The notes: generated by a model from the letters alone, not told the origin. A stretch of 64,000 bases of DNA from Pseudomonas veronii (GCF_001439695.1 NZ_JYLL01000025.1:1-64000), one strand, 5' to 3'. Counted from the stretch's first letter, positions 1 through 8,908 are shown. Numbers and translations are program-made.

Positions 1-340
1 GATCATCCACGGCCATGACTTTCAAGCCGTTGACCTTGGCCTTGGCGACAATGGCCGGGCCGAGGGACACGTCCGGCGGGCAGATCACAAAGCCCTTGGC
101 GCCGTTGGCGGCCAGGCTGTCGATGGCCGAGAGGGTCTTCTCGCCGTCGGGCACGGCGATCTTGATCACAGTGAAACCATGTTCCTTGCCGGCTTTTTCG
201 GCGAAGGCCCATTCGGTCTGGAACCAGGGTTCTTCGGCTTGTTTGACCAGGAAGCCGATTTTTACGGGTTCGGCAACGGCCAGGCTGCTGAAGCCGCTTA
301 ACGCAATGGCGGCGGCGAGTACGCGGAGTGTTTTTTTCAT
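1..340 (-). CDS. araF: L-arabinose ABC transporter substrate-binding protein AraF (C-terminus beyond window)
   Basis: This is the periplasmic receptor that should deliver L-arabinose to an AraGH-type inner-membrane importer. The ATG at 338-340 is preceded by AGAGGTG at good spacing. About 113 codons are visible before the window edge. A Sec signal peptide (MKKTLRV, hydrophobic core, AVA cleavage near residue 23) is followed by KIGFLVKQAEEPWFQTEW and PDGEKTLSAIDSL, which match the N-terminal sugar-binding lobe of E. coli AraF as I remember it. It lies 38 bp downstream of an SDR dehydrogenase on the same strand, so the two are probably co-transcribed, with araG and araH expected to the left. 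The truncation is only the window boundary. Confidence 0.88.
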   Translation of the reverse strand, partial: MKKTLRVLAAAIALSGFSSLAVAEPVKIGFLVKQAEEPWFQTEWAFAEKAGKEHGFTVIKIAVPDGEKTLSAIDSLAANGAKGFVICPPDVSLGPAIVAKAKVNGLKVMAVDD

Positions 341-378
341 GAACGGCACCTCTTGTTGTTATTGGAGAGTGACAAGTT

Positions 379-1200
379 CTAGTCGTGGTACATCACCGAC
401 CGTCCGCCATCGATCATCAGGCAGGTGGCGTTGATAAAGGGCGCCTCATCGGTGGCCAGAAACAGCGCGCTCATCGCCACCTCCACAGGCTGGCCGATGC
501 GCTTGGGCGGGTGCAGGTCGAACGCGCGCTGGCGCTCGGCGTGGGGGTCGGGGAAAGTGTTCCAGTAGTCGACGTTGAGTTGGGTTTCGATATAACCCGG
601 GGCGATGGCATTTACGCGGATGCCCTTGGGCGCGTATTCGATGCCGAGGGCGCGGGTCAGGCCGAGCAGGCCGTGTTTGGCGACGGGGTAGGGAAAACAA
701 CCGGGAATGATGTGGCTGGAATGGGTCGAGGCGATGTTGATGATGTTGCCGATGCCCTGCTCGATCATGTGCGGCAACACCGTGCGGCAGCCATACCAGG
801 CGCCGTCGAGGTCGATGGCGAAGCAGCGCCGCCAGTCTTCGTCGGTCATCTGCAACGGGTCGCGGAACACGTTGACCCCGGCGCAGTTGACCAGCACATC
901 GACACGGCCGAAGCGCTCGATGGCCAGGTTGACCAGCGCCTGCCATTGCGCCTGGGACGTGATGTCGACCGGTTGCGCGTAGATCTCGGCGCCGCGTTCG
1001 CGCCAGTGGGCGGCGACTTGCTCGACCTTTTCGCCCTGGATATCGGCGATCACCAAACGTGCCTGCTGCGCCTGGAAGCAGGCCACGATCGCCTCGCCAA
1101 TGCCTTGGGCCGCGCCGGTGACGATCACCACCTTGTGCTTGAGCCGCTCGCCATAAGTCGGTTCGGGCACGGCGGGGAGTGACAGAGGTTGTGCCTGCAT
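379..1200 (-). CDS. SDR family oxidoreductase, probable sugar dehydrogenase of the arabinose operon
   Basis: Classical short-chain dehydrogenase/reductase of 273 aa. Visible motifs are the NAD(P)-binding GAAQGIG at residues 29-35, NCAG at 105-108 (the usual form is NNAG) and a catalytic set with Ser158, Tyr171 and Lys175 (YPVAK). The C-terminal FINATCLMIDGG is the typical SDR end. The gene is the first of an apparent operon with araF 38 bp downstream, which suggests it oxidises L-arabinose or a downstream aldose or lactone intermediate of the non-phosphorylative pathway. That substrate is an inference from position only. Confidence 0.82.
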   Translation of the reverse strand: MQAQPLSLPAVPEPTYGERLKHKVVIVTGAAQGIGEAIVACFQAQQARLVIADIQGEKVEQVAAHWRERGAEIYAQPVDITSQAQWQALVNLAIERFGRVDVLVNCAGVNVFRDPLQMTDEDWRRCFAIDLDGAWYGCRTVLPHMIEQGIGNIINIASTHSSHIIPGCFPYPVAKHGLLGLTRALGIEYAPKGIRVNAIAPGYIETQLNVDYWNTFPDPHAERQRAFDLHPPKRIGQPVEVAMSALFLATDEAPFINATCLMIDGGRSVMYHD

Positions 1201-1311
1201 CGCTTCACCTGTTTTATTTTTGGTAGTGAGTGCTGATGCAGCCGACTATAAACCCAGACCTTGAAATATCTCAATATATAAATTTACATCCCATATAGTG
1301 AGAATACATAT

Positions 1312-1341
1312 AAAAAAACCGGCGTCGGGACGCCGGTTTTC
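1312..1341 (-). terminator. Intrinsic terminator after the GNAT gene
   Basis: AAACCGGCGT and ACGCCGGTTT form a GC-rich hairpin with a 4-nt loop. On the minus strand it is followed by a run of T (the A-run at 1312-1318 on the plus strand). It lies about 15 bp beyond the GNAT stop codon. Confidence 0.85.
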
Positions 1342-1354
1342 ACCGGGTACTTGA

Positions 1355-1834
1355 TCAGCCCTGGGCGAAATCCCGCAGCGCATCGCCCTCCATGCGGTAG
1401 CGCACCCACTCTTCCTGGGGCTGGGCGCCGATGGATTTGTAGAAAGCAATCGCCGGTTCGTTCCAATCCAGCACGCTCCATTCGAACCGCCCGCAACCGT
1501 TGTCGCAGGCGATCTTCGCCAGGTGGCGCAGCAACTTCTTGCCGGCCCCGCCGCCGCGTTGCTCGGGGTTGATGTAGAGGTCTTCGAGGTACAGGCAGTT
1601 GCTGCCCAGCCAGGTGGAATAGCTGAAAAAGAACACCGCGAAGCCGATGGGCAAACCGTCGCGCAGGCAGATCAGCCCATGGGCGGTGGCGCCCTCGCTG
1701 AACAGGCTGCGCTCGATATCCGCCACACTGGCGATCACTTCATGACGGGCTTTTTCAAACTCGGCAAGCTCGGTGATGAAAGTCAGGATCTGCGCAGCAT
1801 CGCTGGGCACGGCGGGGCGAATCTCGATGGTCAT
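1355..1834 (-). CDS. GNAT family N-acetyltransferase
   Basis: Predicted acetyl-CoA-dependent N-acetyltransferase of 159 aa, with the spermidine/diamine acetyltransferase-like layout. It shows an N-terminal IRPAVPSDAAQIL strand-helix, a central LEDLYINPEQRGGGAGKKLL segment carrying the acetyl-CoA pyrophosphate-binding R/QxxGxG/A-type motif, and WNEPAIAFYKSIGAQ near the end. The ATG at 1832-1834 (MTIEIRP) is preferred because AAGG lies 7 nt upstream. An ATG 30 nt further upstream would add ten residues that do not fit the fold. The acceptor substrate cannot be told from sequence. Confidence 0.85.
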   Translation of the reverse strand: MTIEIRPAVPSDAAQILTFITELAEFEKARHEVIASVADIERSLFSEGATAHGLICLRDGLPIGFAVFFFSYSTWLGSNCLYLEDLYINPEQRGGGAGKKLLRHLAKIACDNGCGRFEWSVLDWNEPAIAFYKSIGAQPQEEWVRYRMEGDALRDFAQG

Positions 1835-2024
1835 GGGCGCGCCTTGGGCAAATTCAAAGGCCACATACTAAGACGGTTTGATGACAGATTGCAGTGCAAT
1901 TTCGGGATCGCCAGGCCACCTTACTCCGTTGCGGGCTAAAGCAAGCACCAGCAACCACAGAACAATCCGCCCTGACGCGCATGGTAGAACGTGGTCATAA
2001 CTCCAATGATTCCAAGGCGTGCTC

Positions 2025-3221
2025 ATGAACTCCACACCTCCGGTGGGCGGAAAACTATTCGTCCTGTTTTGCCTGGCCAGCTTCCTGTTGTCCTTGTCCT
2101 ACGGCTCGACGTTTCTGCTGTCGTTGCTGATTCACTCGCGCGGTGGGAATGAGCATGACGCCGGCAGTGTGATTTCCACGGCGATGCTCAGTACCTTCGT
2201 CGCGGTAGTGCTCTCCGGGCATTTGGCCGATGCAGTGGGCGCGGCACGGGCGATTGCGGGAATGGGCGTGTTGCTGGTGGTGGCCTGCCTCGGTTTTGCC
2301 CTGACGCCGGGGTTTGGCCAAGGCTTGATGCTGTTCGGGCTGGCCCTCGGCTTGGGTTGGGGGGTGTTCTACACGCTGGGCCCGATCATCGTGACCTTGC
2401 TGGTCGAGCCCAGGCAGCGGGCCAAGTACTTTGCGCTGCTGTCGGGCAGCATGTTGAGCGGGATCGGTTCCGGGCCCTTGCTCGGACGAGCCACCAGTGC
2501 GCTGGACCTGCCCCTGACGACCGCCTTCTATATCGCTGGGGCGGCCAGCCTCGTTGGGGTGCTGATGTTCTGGCGACTGGGCGCACAACTCAAGCACCAT
2601 GCGAATGCGCCGACGTCGAGGATTTCCCTGGCCGCCAGCCGCCGGGTGCTGTCGTCCAGGGCGGCGTTCGCCATCCTCATGGTCGGCCTGGGCGGTTGCG
2701 TGTTTGGCGGGCTTTCATCGTTCCAGACCAGCTACGCGGCCGCGCATGGGTTGGATTATTCGCTGTTCTTCGCGGGGTTCCTGAGCGCCGCGATCACCAG
2801 CCGTCTGTTGATCGCCGGCTTCGTGGTCAAGCGTGATGCCTACCGGGCCGCCTGTGTGTTGTCCGGGATCATGCTCGGCTCGATTGCACTGTTTGCTTTT
2901 GGTGTGAGCGGTAACCTCAGCTACCTGCTGGCGGCTGCCACGCTGGGGGTGGGTTACGGCCTGACGTATTCGGTGATCAATGGGCTGGTCGCCCACGAAG
3001 CGCCGTCCGGCACGACGTCCCAGGCGTTGCTGCTGTTCAGCCTGGCGTATTTTGTCGGCGTCTTCGGGTTTCCCTGGCTGGCGGGCAGGATCATCGTCGA
3101 CTACGGCCTGTCGACATTGATGATGGGCGTACTGGCCATCGCTGCACTGAACTGGATGATCACCGTGGCACGCCTGATAGCGCGCCAGCTCTCGGCGCAC
3201 AAAACCTTACAGGTGTCCTGA
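2025..3221 (+). CDS. MFS transporter
   Basis: Major facilitator superfamily protein of 398 aa with about 12 hydrophobic segments and the usual break between two six-helix halves near residues 190-210 (a hydrophilic linker with LKHHANAPTSR). A loop 2-3 motif, GHLADAVGAARAIAGMG, resembles the MFS motif A. The ATG at 2025 is chosen because AAGG lies 7 nt upstream. An in-frame GTG two codons earlier is less well placed. The gene stands alone, divergent from the GNAT gene, so no substrate can be proposed. Confidence 0.85.
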   Translation: MNSTPPVGGKLFVLFCLASFLLSLSYGSTFLLSLLIHSRGGNEHDAGSVISTAMLSTFVAVVLSGHLADAVGAARAIAGMGVLLVVACLGFALTPGFGQGLMLFGLALGLGWGVFYTLGPIIVTLLVEPRQRAKYFALLSGSMLSGIGSGPLLGRATSALDLPLTTAFYIAGAASLVGVLMFWRLGAQLKHHANAPTSRISLAASRRVLSSRAAFAILMVGLGGCVFGGLSSFQTSYAAAHGLDYSLFFAGFLSAAITSRLLIAGFVVKRDAYRAACVLSGIMLGSIALFAFGVSGNLSYLLAAATLGVGYGLTYSVINGLVAHEAPSGTTSQALLLFSLAYFVGVFGFPWLAGRIIVDYGLSTLMMGVLAIAALNWMITVARLIARQLSAHKTLQVS

Positions 3222-3311
3222 TAGCGCTCGTCGGCATCCAGGCGCGATCATCGACAACGGCGCCGACCCGCACATCGATAGCCAGGCGAACACCGCTCAA
3301 AATGCGGGGGC

Positions 3312-4229
3312 TTATCCAGCGAGGAATGCGTCGACTTCCGCGGCGTCGGGAGCAGTCGCCGGCCCCCAGCGCGTCACCGCCAGGGCTGCCGCCGCATTGG
3401 CACGGCACGCCGCGTCGAGCGGTTTCAAACCATTGGCCAAACCGGCGATGAACACGCCGGCGTGGGCATCTCCCGCGCCATTGCTGTCGACCGCCTGCAC
3501 CTTGAAGCCGGGCACAGGCTCAAGCGCATTCGCCCGCCCGACCCAGCAACCGTTCGGCCCATCGCGCACCACCCGCAGTGTGTCGGCGGGCAGATACCGG
3601 TTGAGCTTGATCAGCGCCTCGGCCATATCCGCCGCGCCGGTGAATGCCAGGGCTTCCGGGCCGTTGCTGGTCCAGATGTCGATACGCGGCAGCAGCGCGC
3701 GCATCAACGCCGAGTCGGGCGCCTTGACCAGCGGGCCCGGGTCGAACACCACCGTAATCGCCCGTGGCAGCGCCAGTAGCCAGTCGATCAGCGCCTGGGC
3801 CTTGCCGTCGAGAAGCAGGCTGTAGCCACTCACGTACACGTAGTCATCGGCACGTGGCGCGACGTTGGCCAAGTCCTCGGCGCTCAGCTCGCCCTCGGCG
3901 CCCAGATGGGAGATGAAGGTGCGCTCGCTGCTGGCTTCAGTCAGCGCCACGCACAGGCCGGTGTCCTTGCCGACACTGGCGGGCAGCGCGATGTCGATGC
4001 CTTCGGCGTGCATCGCCGCACGGGCCAGGTCGCCGAAACGGCCGCTGCCGTGGCGCCCCAGGTAGACCACCGGCAGCCCGTTGCGCCGCGCCGCCGCCAT
4101 CACATTAAAACCGCCGCCGGCTTCGAAACGGGCCGATTGTGCCAGCACGTCGCCGCCGCTCGCCGGCAATTGATCGAGGGCCATGACCAGGTCGACGATG
4201 ACCTGGCCGGTGTGCAGCAACCTAGGCAT
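3312..4229 (-). CDS. PfkB-family carbohydrate/nucleoside kinase (YegV-like)
   Basis: Ribokinase-fold kinase of 305 aa. The N-terminal part carries FEAGGGFNVMAAARRNG, the glycine-rich substrate-side motif. The C-terminal signature is VDSNGAGDAHAGVFIAGL, in which GAGD supplies the anion hole and catalytic Asp. The ATG at 4227-4229 overlaps the stop codon of the upstream permease gene by 8 nt, which suggests translational coupling. It is the last gene of a GntR / ADP-ribosylglycohydrolase / NCS1 permease / PfkB set comparable to E. coli yegW-yegU-yegT-yegV. A nucleoside or a ribosyl compound is a plausible substrate, but this is inference. Confidence 0.85.
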   Translation of the reverse strand: MPRLLHTGQVIVDLVMALDQLPASGGDVLAQSARFEAGGGFNVMAAARRNGLPVVYLGRHGSGRFGDLARAAMHAEGIDIALPASVGKDTGLCVALTEASSERTFISHLGAEGELSAEDLANVAPRADDYVYVSGYSLLLDGKAQALIDWLLALPRAITVVFDPGPLVKAPDSALMRALLPRIDIWTSNGPEALAFTGAADMAEALIKLNRYLPADTLRVVRDGPNGCWVGRANALEPVPGFKVQAVDSNGAGDAHAGVFIAGLANGLKPLDAACRANAAAALAVTRWGPATAPDAAEVDAFLAG

Positions 4230-5688
4230 TGGCACGCTCGACCAATGCCGGACGCCGGTCAGCCGCGCCGCCGAGCAACGCATATATCCCGCCGGCCACC
4301 ACGAAAGTCACGATCCAGCCCAGGCCGTTGTGGCCCAGCCAGGAATCGGACAACGGCCCGGCGAACCAGATGTTGTCGGCGGTGGTGCCGATGGTAGTGA
4401 AACTGAACCCCAGCCCGATCGCCACGGCCCACGCCCCCAACGCGCGCCATTCCACGCCGCCGCGATACCAGTAGGCGCTGCTTGGGCTGACGTTCAGCAG
4501 GTCGTCGGGGCTGTAGTAATGACGGTGAATCAGGTCGACCACGAAGATCCCCACCCACGCGGTGATCGGCACCGCCAGCAACGAGATGAAGGTGATGAAC
4601 GGGCCGTAGAAACTGTCGGCGATCAGCATGAAGTAGATCGAACCGGCGAAGATCGCCACGATATCGACGATCACCGCGTACACGCGCTTGACCTTCAAAC
4701 CGAGGGTCAAGGTAGTGAGGCCGGCCGAATACACCGACAGGTTATTCGACAGCAACAGCCCGCCAAACGCGGTGATCAGGTACGGCACGGCCATCCAGGT
4801 GGGCAGCATGTCGCGGATCGCGACGATCGGGTCGGTCGCCGCCGCCAGGTCGTTGTTGCCCACCGACAGCAGGCCGCCGAGGGTGATCAGCAGCACCAGT
4901 GGAATGCCCGCGCCAAACGCGGCAGACGCCACCAGGCGCACGGCCGTGACGCTGCGGTGTTGGTAGCGCGACATGTCGGCGCCGGCGTTGGCCCAGCCGA
5001 TCCCGGTGCCGGCGGCCATGGTGCCGATGCCGATGAGCATCGCGCTCAAGGGCGCCGGGGTGGCGTTGAACACTGCGCTCCAGTCGATGGTGGCGCAGAG
5101 GAAGCCGCCGACCAGGAGATTCAAGGCGCCGAATACGTAGGTCGCCCACTTCTGGATCACCAGCAAAGTCGCATGGCCCAGGCCGGAAACGGCCAGGGTC
5201 AGCAGTACGAAAATGGCGATGAACAGCAGCGTCAGCAGCGGCGCACTTTTCGCCGCGACCGGGGTGTGGAACAGCAGCGTACACAACGACAGCAGCACGA
5301 ACGCAGCAGTGGTGGTGTTGACGGTCTCCCAACCGAGCCGCGACATCAGCGACACCAACGTCGGCCCGATATTGCCGCGCACGCCGAAGATGGCGCGGGA
5401 CAGCGTCAGACTCGGCGCACGCCCGCGCCGCCCGGCGATCGAGATAATGCCCACCACCGCGAAGGAGCCGGCGGCACCGAGGATGGCGACGATGACCGCC
5501 TGCCAGATGGCCAGGCCGCGAAATGCAACCAGGGTGGCGCCCAGCGGCAACCCCAGGATGCTGATGTTCGCGGCGAACCACACCCAGAACAGTTGCAGCG
5601 GATGGCCGTGGCACTCGCCTTCGGGGACCGGTTCGATGCCGCGCGTTTCCAAGCGCCCGGCGCTTGGGCCGGAAGTGGACGTACTCAT
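4222..5688 (-). CDS. NCS1 family purine-cytosine permease-like transporter
   Basis: Integral membrane protein of 488 aa with about 12 transmembrane segments. The N-terminus shows the NCS1 hallmark run from WVWFAANISILGLPLG, in which an N or A at this site faces the substrate, and later WANAGADMSRYQHRS, typical of cytosine/allantoin/purine permeases. It presumably imports a nucleobase or nucleobase-like compound with H+ or Na+. It follows the ADP-ribosylglycohydrolase gene after 68 bp and overlaps the kinase gene by 8 nt. It replaces the MFS-type YegT nucleoside transporter of the enteric cluster, so the imported compound may differ. Confidence 0.87.
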   Translation of the reverse strand: MSTSTSGPSAGRLETRGIEPVPEGECHGHPLQLFWVWFAANISILGLPLGATLVAFRGLAIWQAVIVAILGAAGSFAVVGIISIAGRRGRAPSLTLSRAIFGVRGNIGPTLVSLMSRLGWETVNTTTAAFVLLSLCTLLFHTPVAAKSAPLLTLLFIAIFVLLTLAVSGLGHATLLVIQKWATYVFGALNLLVGGFLCATIDWSAVFNATPAPLSAMLIGIGTMAAGTGIGWANAGADMSRYQHRSVTAVRLVASAAFGAGIPLVLLITLGGLLSVGNNDLAAATDPIVAIRDMLPTWMAVPYLITAFGGLLLSNNLSVYSAGLTTLTLGLKVKRVYAVIVDIVAIFAGSIYFMLIADSFYGPFITFISLLAVPITAWVGIFVVDLIHRHYYSPDDLLNVSPSSAYWYRGGVEWRALGAWAVAIGLGFSFTTIGTTADNIWFAGPLSDSWLGHNGLGWIVTFVVAGGIYALLGGAADRRPALVERANA

Positions 5689-5756
5689 GTGCGGGTGCTC
5701 CTGGTGCCGGTATTGTTAGGGTTGTGGCAAATTCGCAAATCGCAATGTTGACTCGG

Positions 5757-6788
5757 TCAGTGCGCGAGCGCGCTGGCCTGTAGCGCCTGGCGCAAGCTGA
5801 GCAGCCCTTCAACCAACGGCTGCAACGCCAGCCCGTTGACCCGCTGGACCTGTTCGATCATCGCCGCCGGCCAGCATTGCATCCCCAGGCACGCGCCCAG
5901 CATCGCGCCGAGGATCGCGGCGATGGTGTCGGTGTCGCCGCCCAGGCTGGCGGCCACGCACAAGGCCTCGAAGGCGTTCATCTCGCCCACCGCCACTTGC
6001 TGCGCGAGGGCGAACGAGACCACCACCGATTCCTGGGAAGCGACCGAGGTGCCAATCAATTCATAGAGCAAGTCGGCGAACAGCGCCTTGTCGCCACTGG
6101 CGACGCTCAAGGTCCGCGCCCAACCGATGCGCGTGGCAATACGGCCGCCGGCCACCCAGTGTCCATGGCGTTCGGCCTGCTGGGCGATCTGGCTGCCGAT
6201 GTTCAGCGCTGCGCCCAGGTCCGCGCCGTTGATCCCGGCCGAGACCACTGCCGCCACTGCCGCGGCACTGGAGATGCCGAGGCTGGTGTTGTGGGTCACC
6301 TGGCACGCCTGGATCACCGCACGGATGAACGGCGCGGGGTCGCTGACATCGGCGGCAATCCCCACCGGCGCGATACGCATCGCCGCGCCGTTGGTGGTGC
6401 CGTAGCGCCCGGACTCTTCAGGCGTATGCCCGGCGAGGATCATGTCGATGGCGCGCTTGGTCGACGGGCCCAGCAGGTCCTGGGAGCCTTTGGCGCGCAT
6501 TCGCGCTTCCCAGTCGATCAGGCGTCGCGCAAGTACGCTCGGCTCGATCGTGCCCTGGCCTTCCACCAGCAACTCGCCGACGAGGATCGCCTGCTCGGTG
6601 TCATCGGTGATGGAGCCGGCGGGCATGTTCGGTGCGATGGGTTGGTCGGCGTCGGCATCTTCCAGGCCGGTGATGGCACCGAAGCGCGCCCGGACCTGCT
6701 CGCGGCTCAAAGACTGGGTGGGCATGCCCAAGGCATCGCCCAACGCCAGACCGTAGAAGGCACCGAGGGCACGATTGTGCGCGCTCAT
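5757..6788 (-). CDS. ADP-ribosylglycohydrolase family protein (YegU-like)
   Basis: Predicted dinuclear-Mg ADP-ribosylglycohydrolase (DraG/ARH) fold of 343 aa. Metal ligands are visible: the TDDT motif at residues 61-64 and the DTDT motif near 285-288 (GGDTDTIAAILGAMLGA). The start GALGAFYGLALGDALG is also family-typical. Its ATG overlaps the GntR stop (ATGA). Known members cut N-glycosidic ADP-ribose bonds. Those in yegTUVW-type clusters sit with a transporter and a sugar kinase, so it may hydrolyse a small nucleoside-like glycoside instead of protein-bound ADP-ribose. Confidence 0.86.
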   Translation of the reverse strand: MSAHNRALGAFYGLALGDALGMPTQSLSREQVRARFGAITGLEDADADQPIAPNMPAGSITDDTEQAILVGELLVEGQGTIEPSVLARRLIDWEARMRAKGSQDLLGPSTKRAIDMILAGHTPEESGRYGTTNGAAMRIAPVGIAADVSDPAPFIRAVIQACQVTHNTSLGISSAAAVAAVVSAGINGADLGAALNIGSQIAQQAERHGHWVAGGRIATRIGWARTLSVASGDKALFADLLYELIGTSVASQESVVVSFALAQQVAVGEMNAFEALCVAASLGGDTDTIAAILGAMLGACLGMQCWPAAMIEQVQRVNGLALQPLVEGLLSLRQALQASALAH

Positions 6789-7498
6789 TTCGTCGCGCCA
6801 AACTGCAAGTGCAGACGAAAATGCAGCGGGTCGAGCAGACTCTCCACGTATTCCATGAAGCGTTCGCGCCGGTCGTAAGTGGTGCGCGACGCCTTGAGAA
6901 ACACCGTGCCCACCGGGCGCTCGAGCAGCTCGGCGTCTTCATCGGTCAGAGGCTCGGCGCCGATCCATTGATCGCCTTCGGCGCCGACGTAACCGTAGGC
7001 GGCCAGGGTGATGGTCAGGGAGTTGTCGATCAGCCCGACCCGGGGCAAGCCTTCCAGGCCTCCGGAGGCCGGCATCAGCGAGCGCTCCAAAGACACGGCG
7101 CGGCCATCGGCGGCGCGGCGGCGACGGTCGAGGGCGATGAATTGGTCGCTGCCGAAGCGGCTGAACAGGTCCGGGCGGGTCACGGCTTCGAAGCGCAGGA
7201 TGTCGGTGCTGACCAGGGCGCCGGTGTCGGCCAGGGCCTGGGCCCAGCCATTGCGTTGGTCGAGCACCATGCCGTCATAGGTGACGATGGAGCCGACGCC
7301 GCCCTGGGTGGCGATGTAGTTGCGGCGCTTGAGCTCGGCCAGGGCTTCGCGCAGCGTGCCGCGACTGACCGCAAACTCTTCGGCCAGTTGATGCTCACCC
7401 GGCAGCAGGAAACCGTCGGCCATCACCCCACCTTCGATACGGCGGATGAGTTCGTCGACGACGCGTTTTTTCTTATCGAATCGGACATGTCTAATCAT
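6785..7498 (-). CDS. GntR/HutC-family transcriptional regulator (YegW-like)
   Basis: The protein has an N-terminal winged helix (VVDELIRRIEGG, then LPGEHQLAEEFAVSRGTLREALAELKRRNYI) and a C-terminal UTRA ligand-binding domain (about residues 85-235), 237 aa in total. The ATG at 7498 (MIRHVRFD) is used. An ATG two codons upstream is also possible, and neither has a clear ribosome-binding site. It is the promoter-proximal gene of the hydrolase-permease-kinase operon, and the ATGA overlap links it to the next gene. The likely role is ligand-relieved repression of the operon. The ligand is probably the imported compound or its phosphate. Confidence 0.86.
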   Translation of the reverse strand: MIRHVRFDKKKRVVDELIRRIEGGVMADGFLLPGEHQLAEEFAVSRGTLREALAELKRRNYIATQGGVGSIVTYDGMVLDQRNGWAQALADTGALVSTDILRFEAVTRPDLFSRFGSDQFIALDRRRRAADGRAVSLERSLMPASGGLEGLPRVGLIDNSLTITLAAYGYVGAEGDQWIGAEPLTDEDAELLERPVGTVFLKASRTTYDRRERFMEYVESLLDPLHFRLHLQFGATK

Positions 7499-7568
7499 GT
7501 ACAAATTGATAACCGATAGCAGCCGTTTGCAGCAAGCGAATTATTTCAGGGAGAGGAAAAAAACCTGC

Positions 7569-8129
7569 TCAGGGCTCCAGGCCAATCGGGAAGAACGTCC
7601 CGCTGCTCCACACGCCGAGCCAGTTCTGACCGTCGATCGGACGGCTCACCGCCAGCTCGACCAATTGGTAGAACACATTGCGATGCACCAGGGCTTCGAG
7701 GTTGGCGCGCACCCGCAGATAGGGCGAAGGCTCCTCGGTGTCGGGGTCGATCACCACCCGCAGCGGGTGTTCAAGATCGGCCTCGACCTGCTCGTCGACT
7801 TGCGTGGTGAAGCGCAACCGCTGGCTTTCGCCCTGCCCTTCGACTTCCAGGGTGACCGCGACAAACGGCGCATCCTCGACGGTGATGCCGACCTTTTCCA
7901 CGGGGGTGACCAGAAAGTACTCATCGCCATCGCGGCGGATGATGTTGGAGAACAACTTGACCATCGGCTTGCGCCCGATCGGCGTGCCCTGGTAATACCA
8001 GGTGCCGTCGCGGGCAATGTGCATGTCGATGTTGCCGCAGAAGTCCGGGTTCCACAGATGCACCGGCGCCGGCCCCTTGCCCTTGGGCAGTTGGGCCAAT
8101 AGATCATTGGCCTTGGCGGAATCGGTCAT
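7569..8129 (-). CDS. DUF1285 domain-containing protein
   Basis: Protein of 186 aa that I recognise as the DUF1285 family common in Pseudomonas and other proteobacteria. It is soluble, has no signal peptide, and contains DGTWYYQGTPIGRKPMVKLFSNIIRRDGDEYFLVTPVEK, the conserved family core. Function is unknown. It is 16 bp downstream of the DUF4823 lipoprotein gene on the same strand, so the two are likely co-transcribed. Confidence 0.8.
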   Translation of the reverse strand: MTDSAKANDLLAQLPKGKGPAPVHLWNPDFCGNIDMHIARDGTWYYQGTPIGRKPMVKLFSNIIRRDGDEYFLVTPVEKVGITVEDAPFVAVTLEVEGQGESQRLRFTTQVDEQVEADLEHPLRVVIDPDTEEPSPYLRVRANLEALVHRNVFYQLVELAVSRPIDGQNWLGVWSSGTFFPIGLEP

Positions 8130-8145
8130 GGGCTTCTCCTCTGGC

Positions 8146-8751
8146 TTACTGATCGCTCATGCCCAGCAGGCCTCGGGCGTACTGCGCCAGCGGGCGGGCG
8201 ATCAGATCTTGGGGCGTATTGTCGTGGAACGTCAGTAAACCGCCACGACTGCGAATCCGTGCAGTATCAATCAAATACTGGGTGCTGGTCTCGATCAACA
8301 TGATCTGGATAACGCCGCTGTCCAGGCCGACACGGTCGAGGGCCTGCTGATCGGTCCACTCATCGGCGTTGCCGATGCGGTCATCCGCCTTGGCGAAGCG
8401 GCAGTACAGCAAGTAGTGAGCGCCGGCCGCACGGGCTTCGGCCATGGCTTGTTCGAGGCTTTCGGGCTGGCGGGCGCGGCGCACCATGGGGAAGTATTCG
8501 ACGAAGCCGTTGAAGGCTTCTTCGGCGACCACGTTCGGGCGCGGATAGGCGCTGCCGGGCGGCACGAAGGCGCCCTGGGCGATGAAGACAAAGGAGTCCG
8601 GCTGCACGCGAATCGACGCGGAGCGCCGGGTGTCGCTGTGGTCCAGCAACCCGGCGTCGCTCATCTGATAACGGGTGCCTTCGGCCATATCGCTGACGGT
8701 CATGCAACCACTCAGCGTCAACGACGCCAGCAACAAAACCAGACTACGCAT
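8146..8751 (-). CDS. DUF4823 domain-containing lipoprotein
   Basis: Predicted lipoprotein of 201-202 aa. The start MRSLVLLLASLTLSGC gives a textbook lipobox (LSGC, Cys at residue 16), and the ATG at 8749-8751 is preceded by GGAGGATTAGG. A longer in-frame extension upstream would bury the signal peptide and is rejected. The mature part is an alpha/beta protein resembling DUF4823. Function is unknown. It precedes DUF1285 by 16 bp. Confidence 0.8.
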   Translation of the reverse strand: MRSLVLLLASLTLSGCMTVSDMAEGTRYQMSDAGLLDHSDTRRSASIRVQPDSFVFIAQGAFVPPGSAYPRPNVVAEEAFNGFVEYFPMVRRARQPESLEQAMAEARAAGAHYLLYCRFAKADDRIGNADEWTDQQALDRVGLDSGVIQIMLIETSTQYLIDTARIRSRGGLLTFHDNTPQDLIARPLAQYARGLLGMSDQ

Positions 8752-8819
8752 CCTAATCCTCCAGAAGCCGGTGACGGAAAACCGGCGAATGGGCATGAGA
8801 TGCAGAATCCGCGCCATTT

Positions 8820-8908
8820 GGGGAGGGGGCTTGCTCCCGATTGCGGCGAGTCGGTCAGATTATCTGGGACTGACACATTGCAATCGGGGGCAAGCCCCCT
8901 CCCACACT
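8820..8908. repeat. REPIN (pair of inverted REP sequences)
   Basis: GGGAGGGGGCTTGCTCCCGATTGC and its near-exact reverse complement GCAATCGGGGGCAAGC...CCC enclose a spacer of about 35 bp that contains a smaller inverted repeat (GTCAG/CTGAC). It lies between the DUF4823 gene and moaA. This is the classical P. fluorescens REP doublet. Confidence 0.88.

Noticed and set aside
4183..5751. 522-codon plus-strand open frame opposite the NCS1 permease
   Set aside because: The product is hydrophilic and His/Gln/Arg-rich, the usual shadow of a membrane protein gene.
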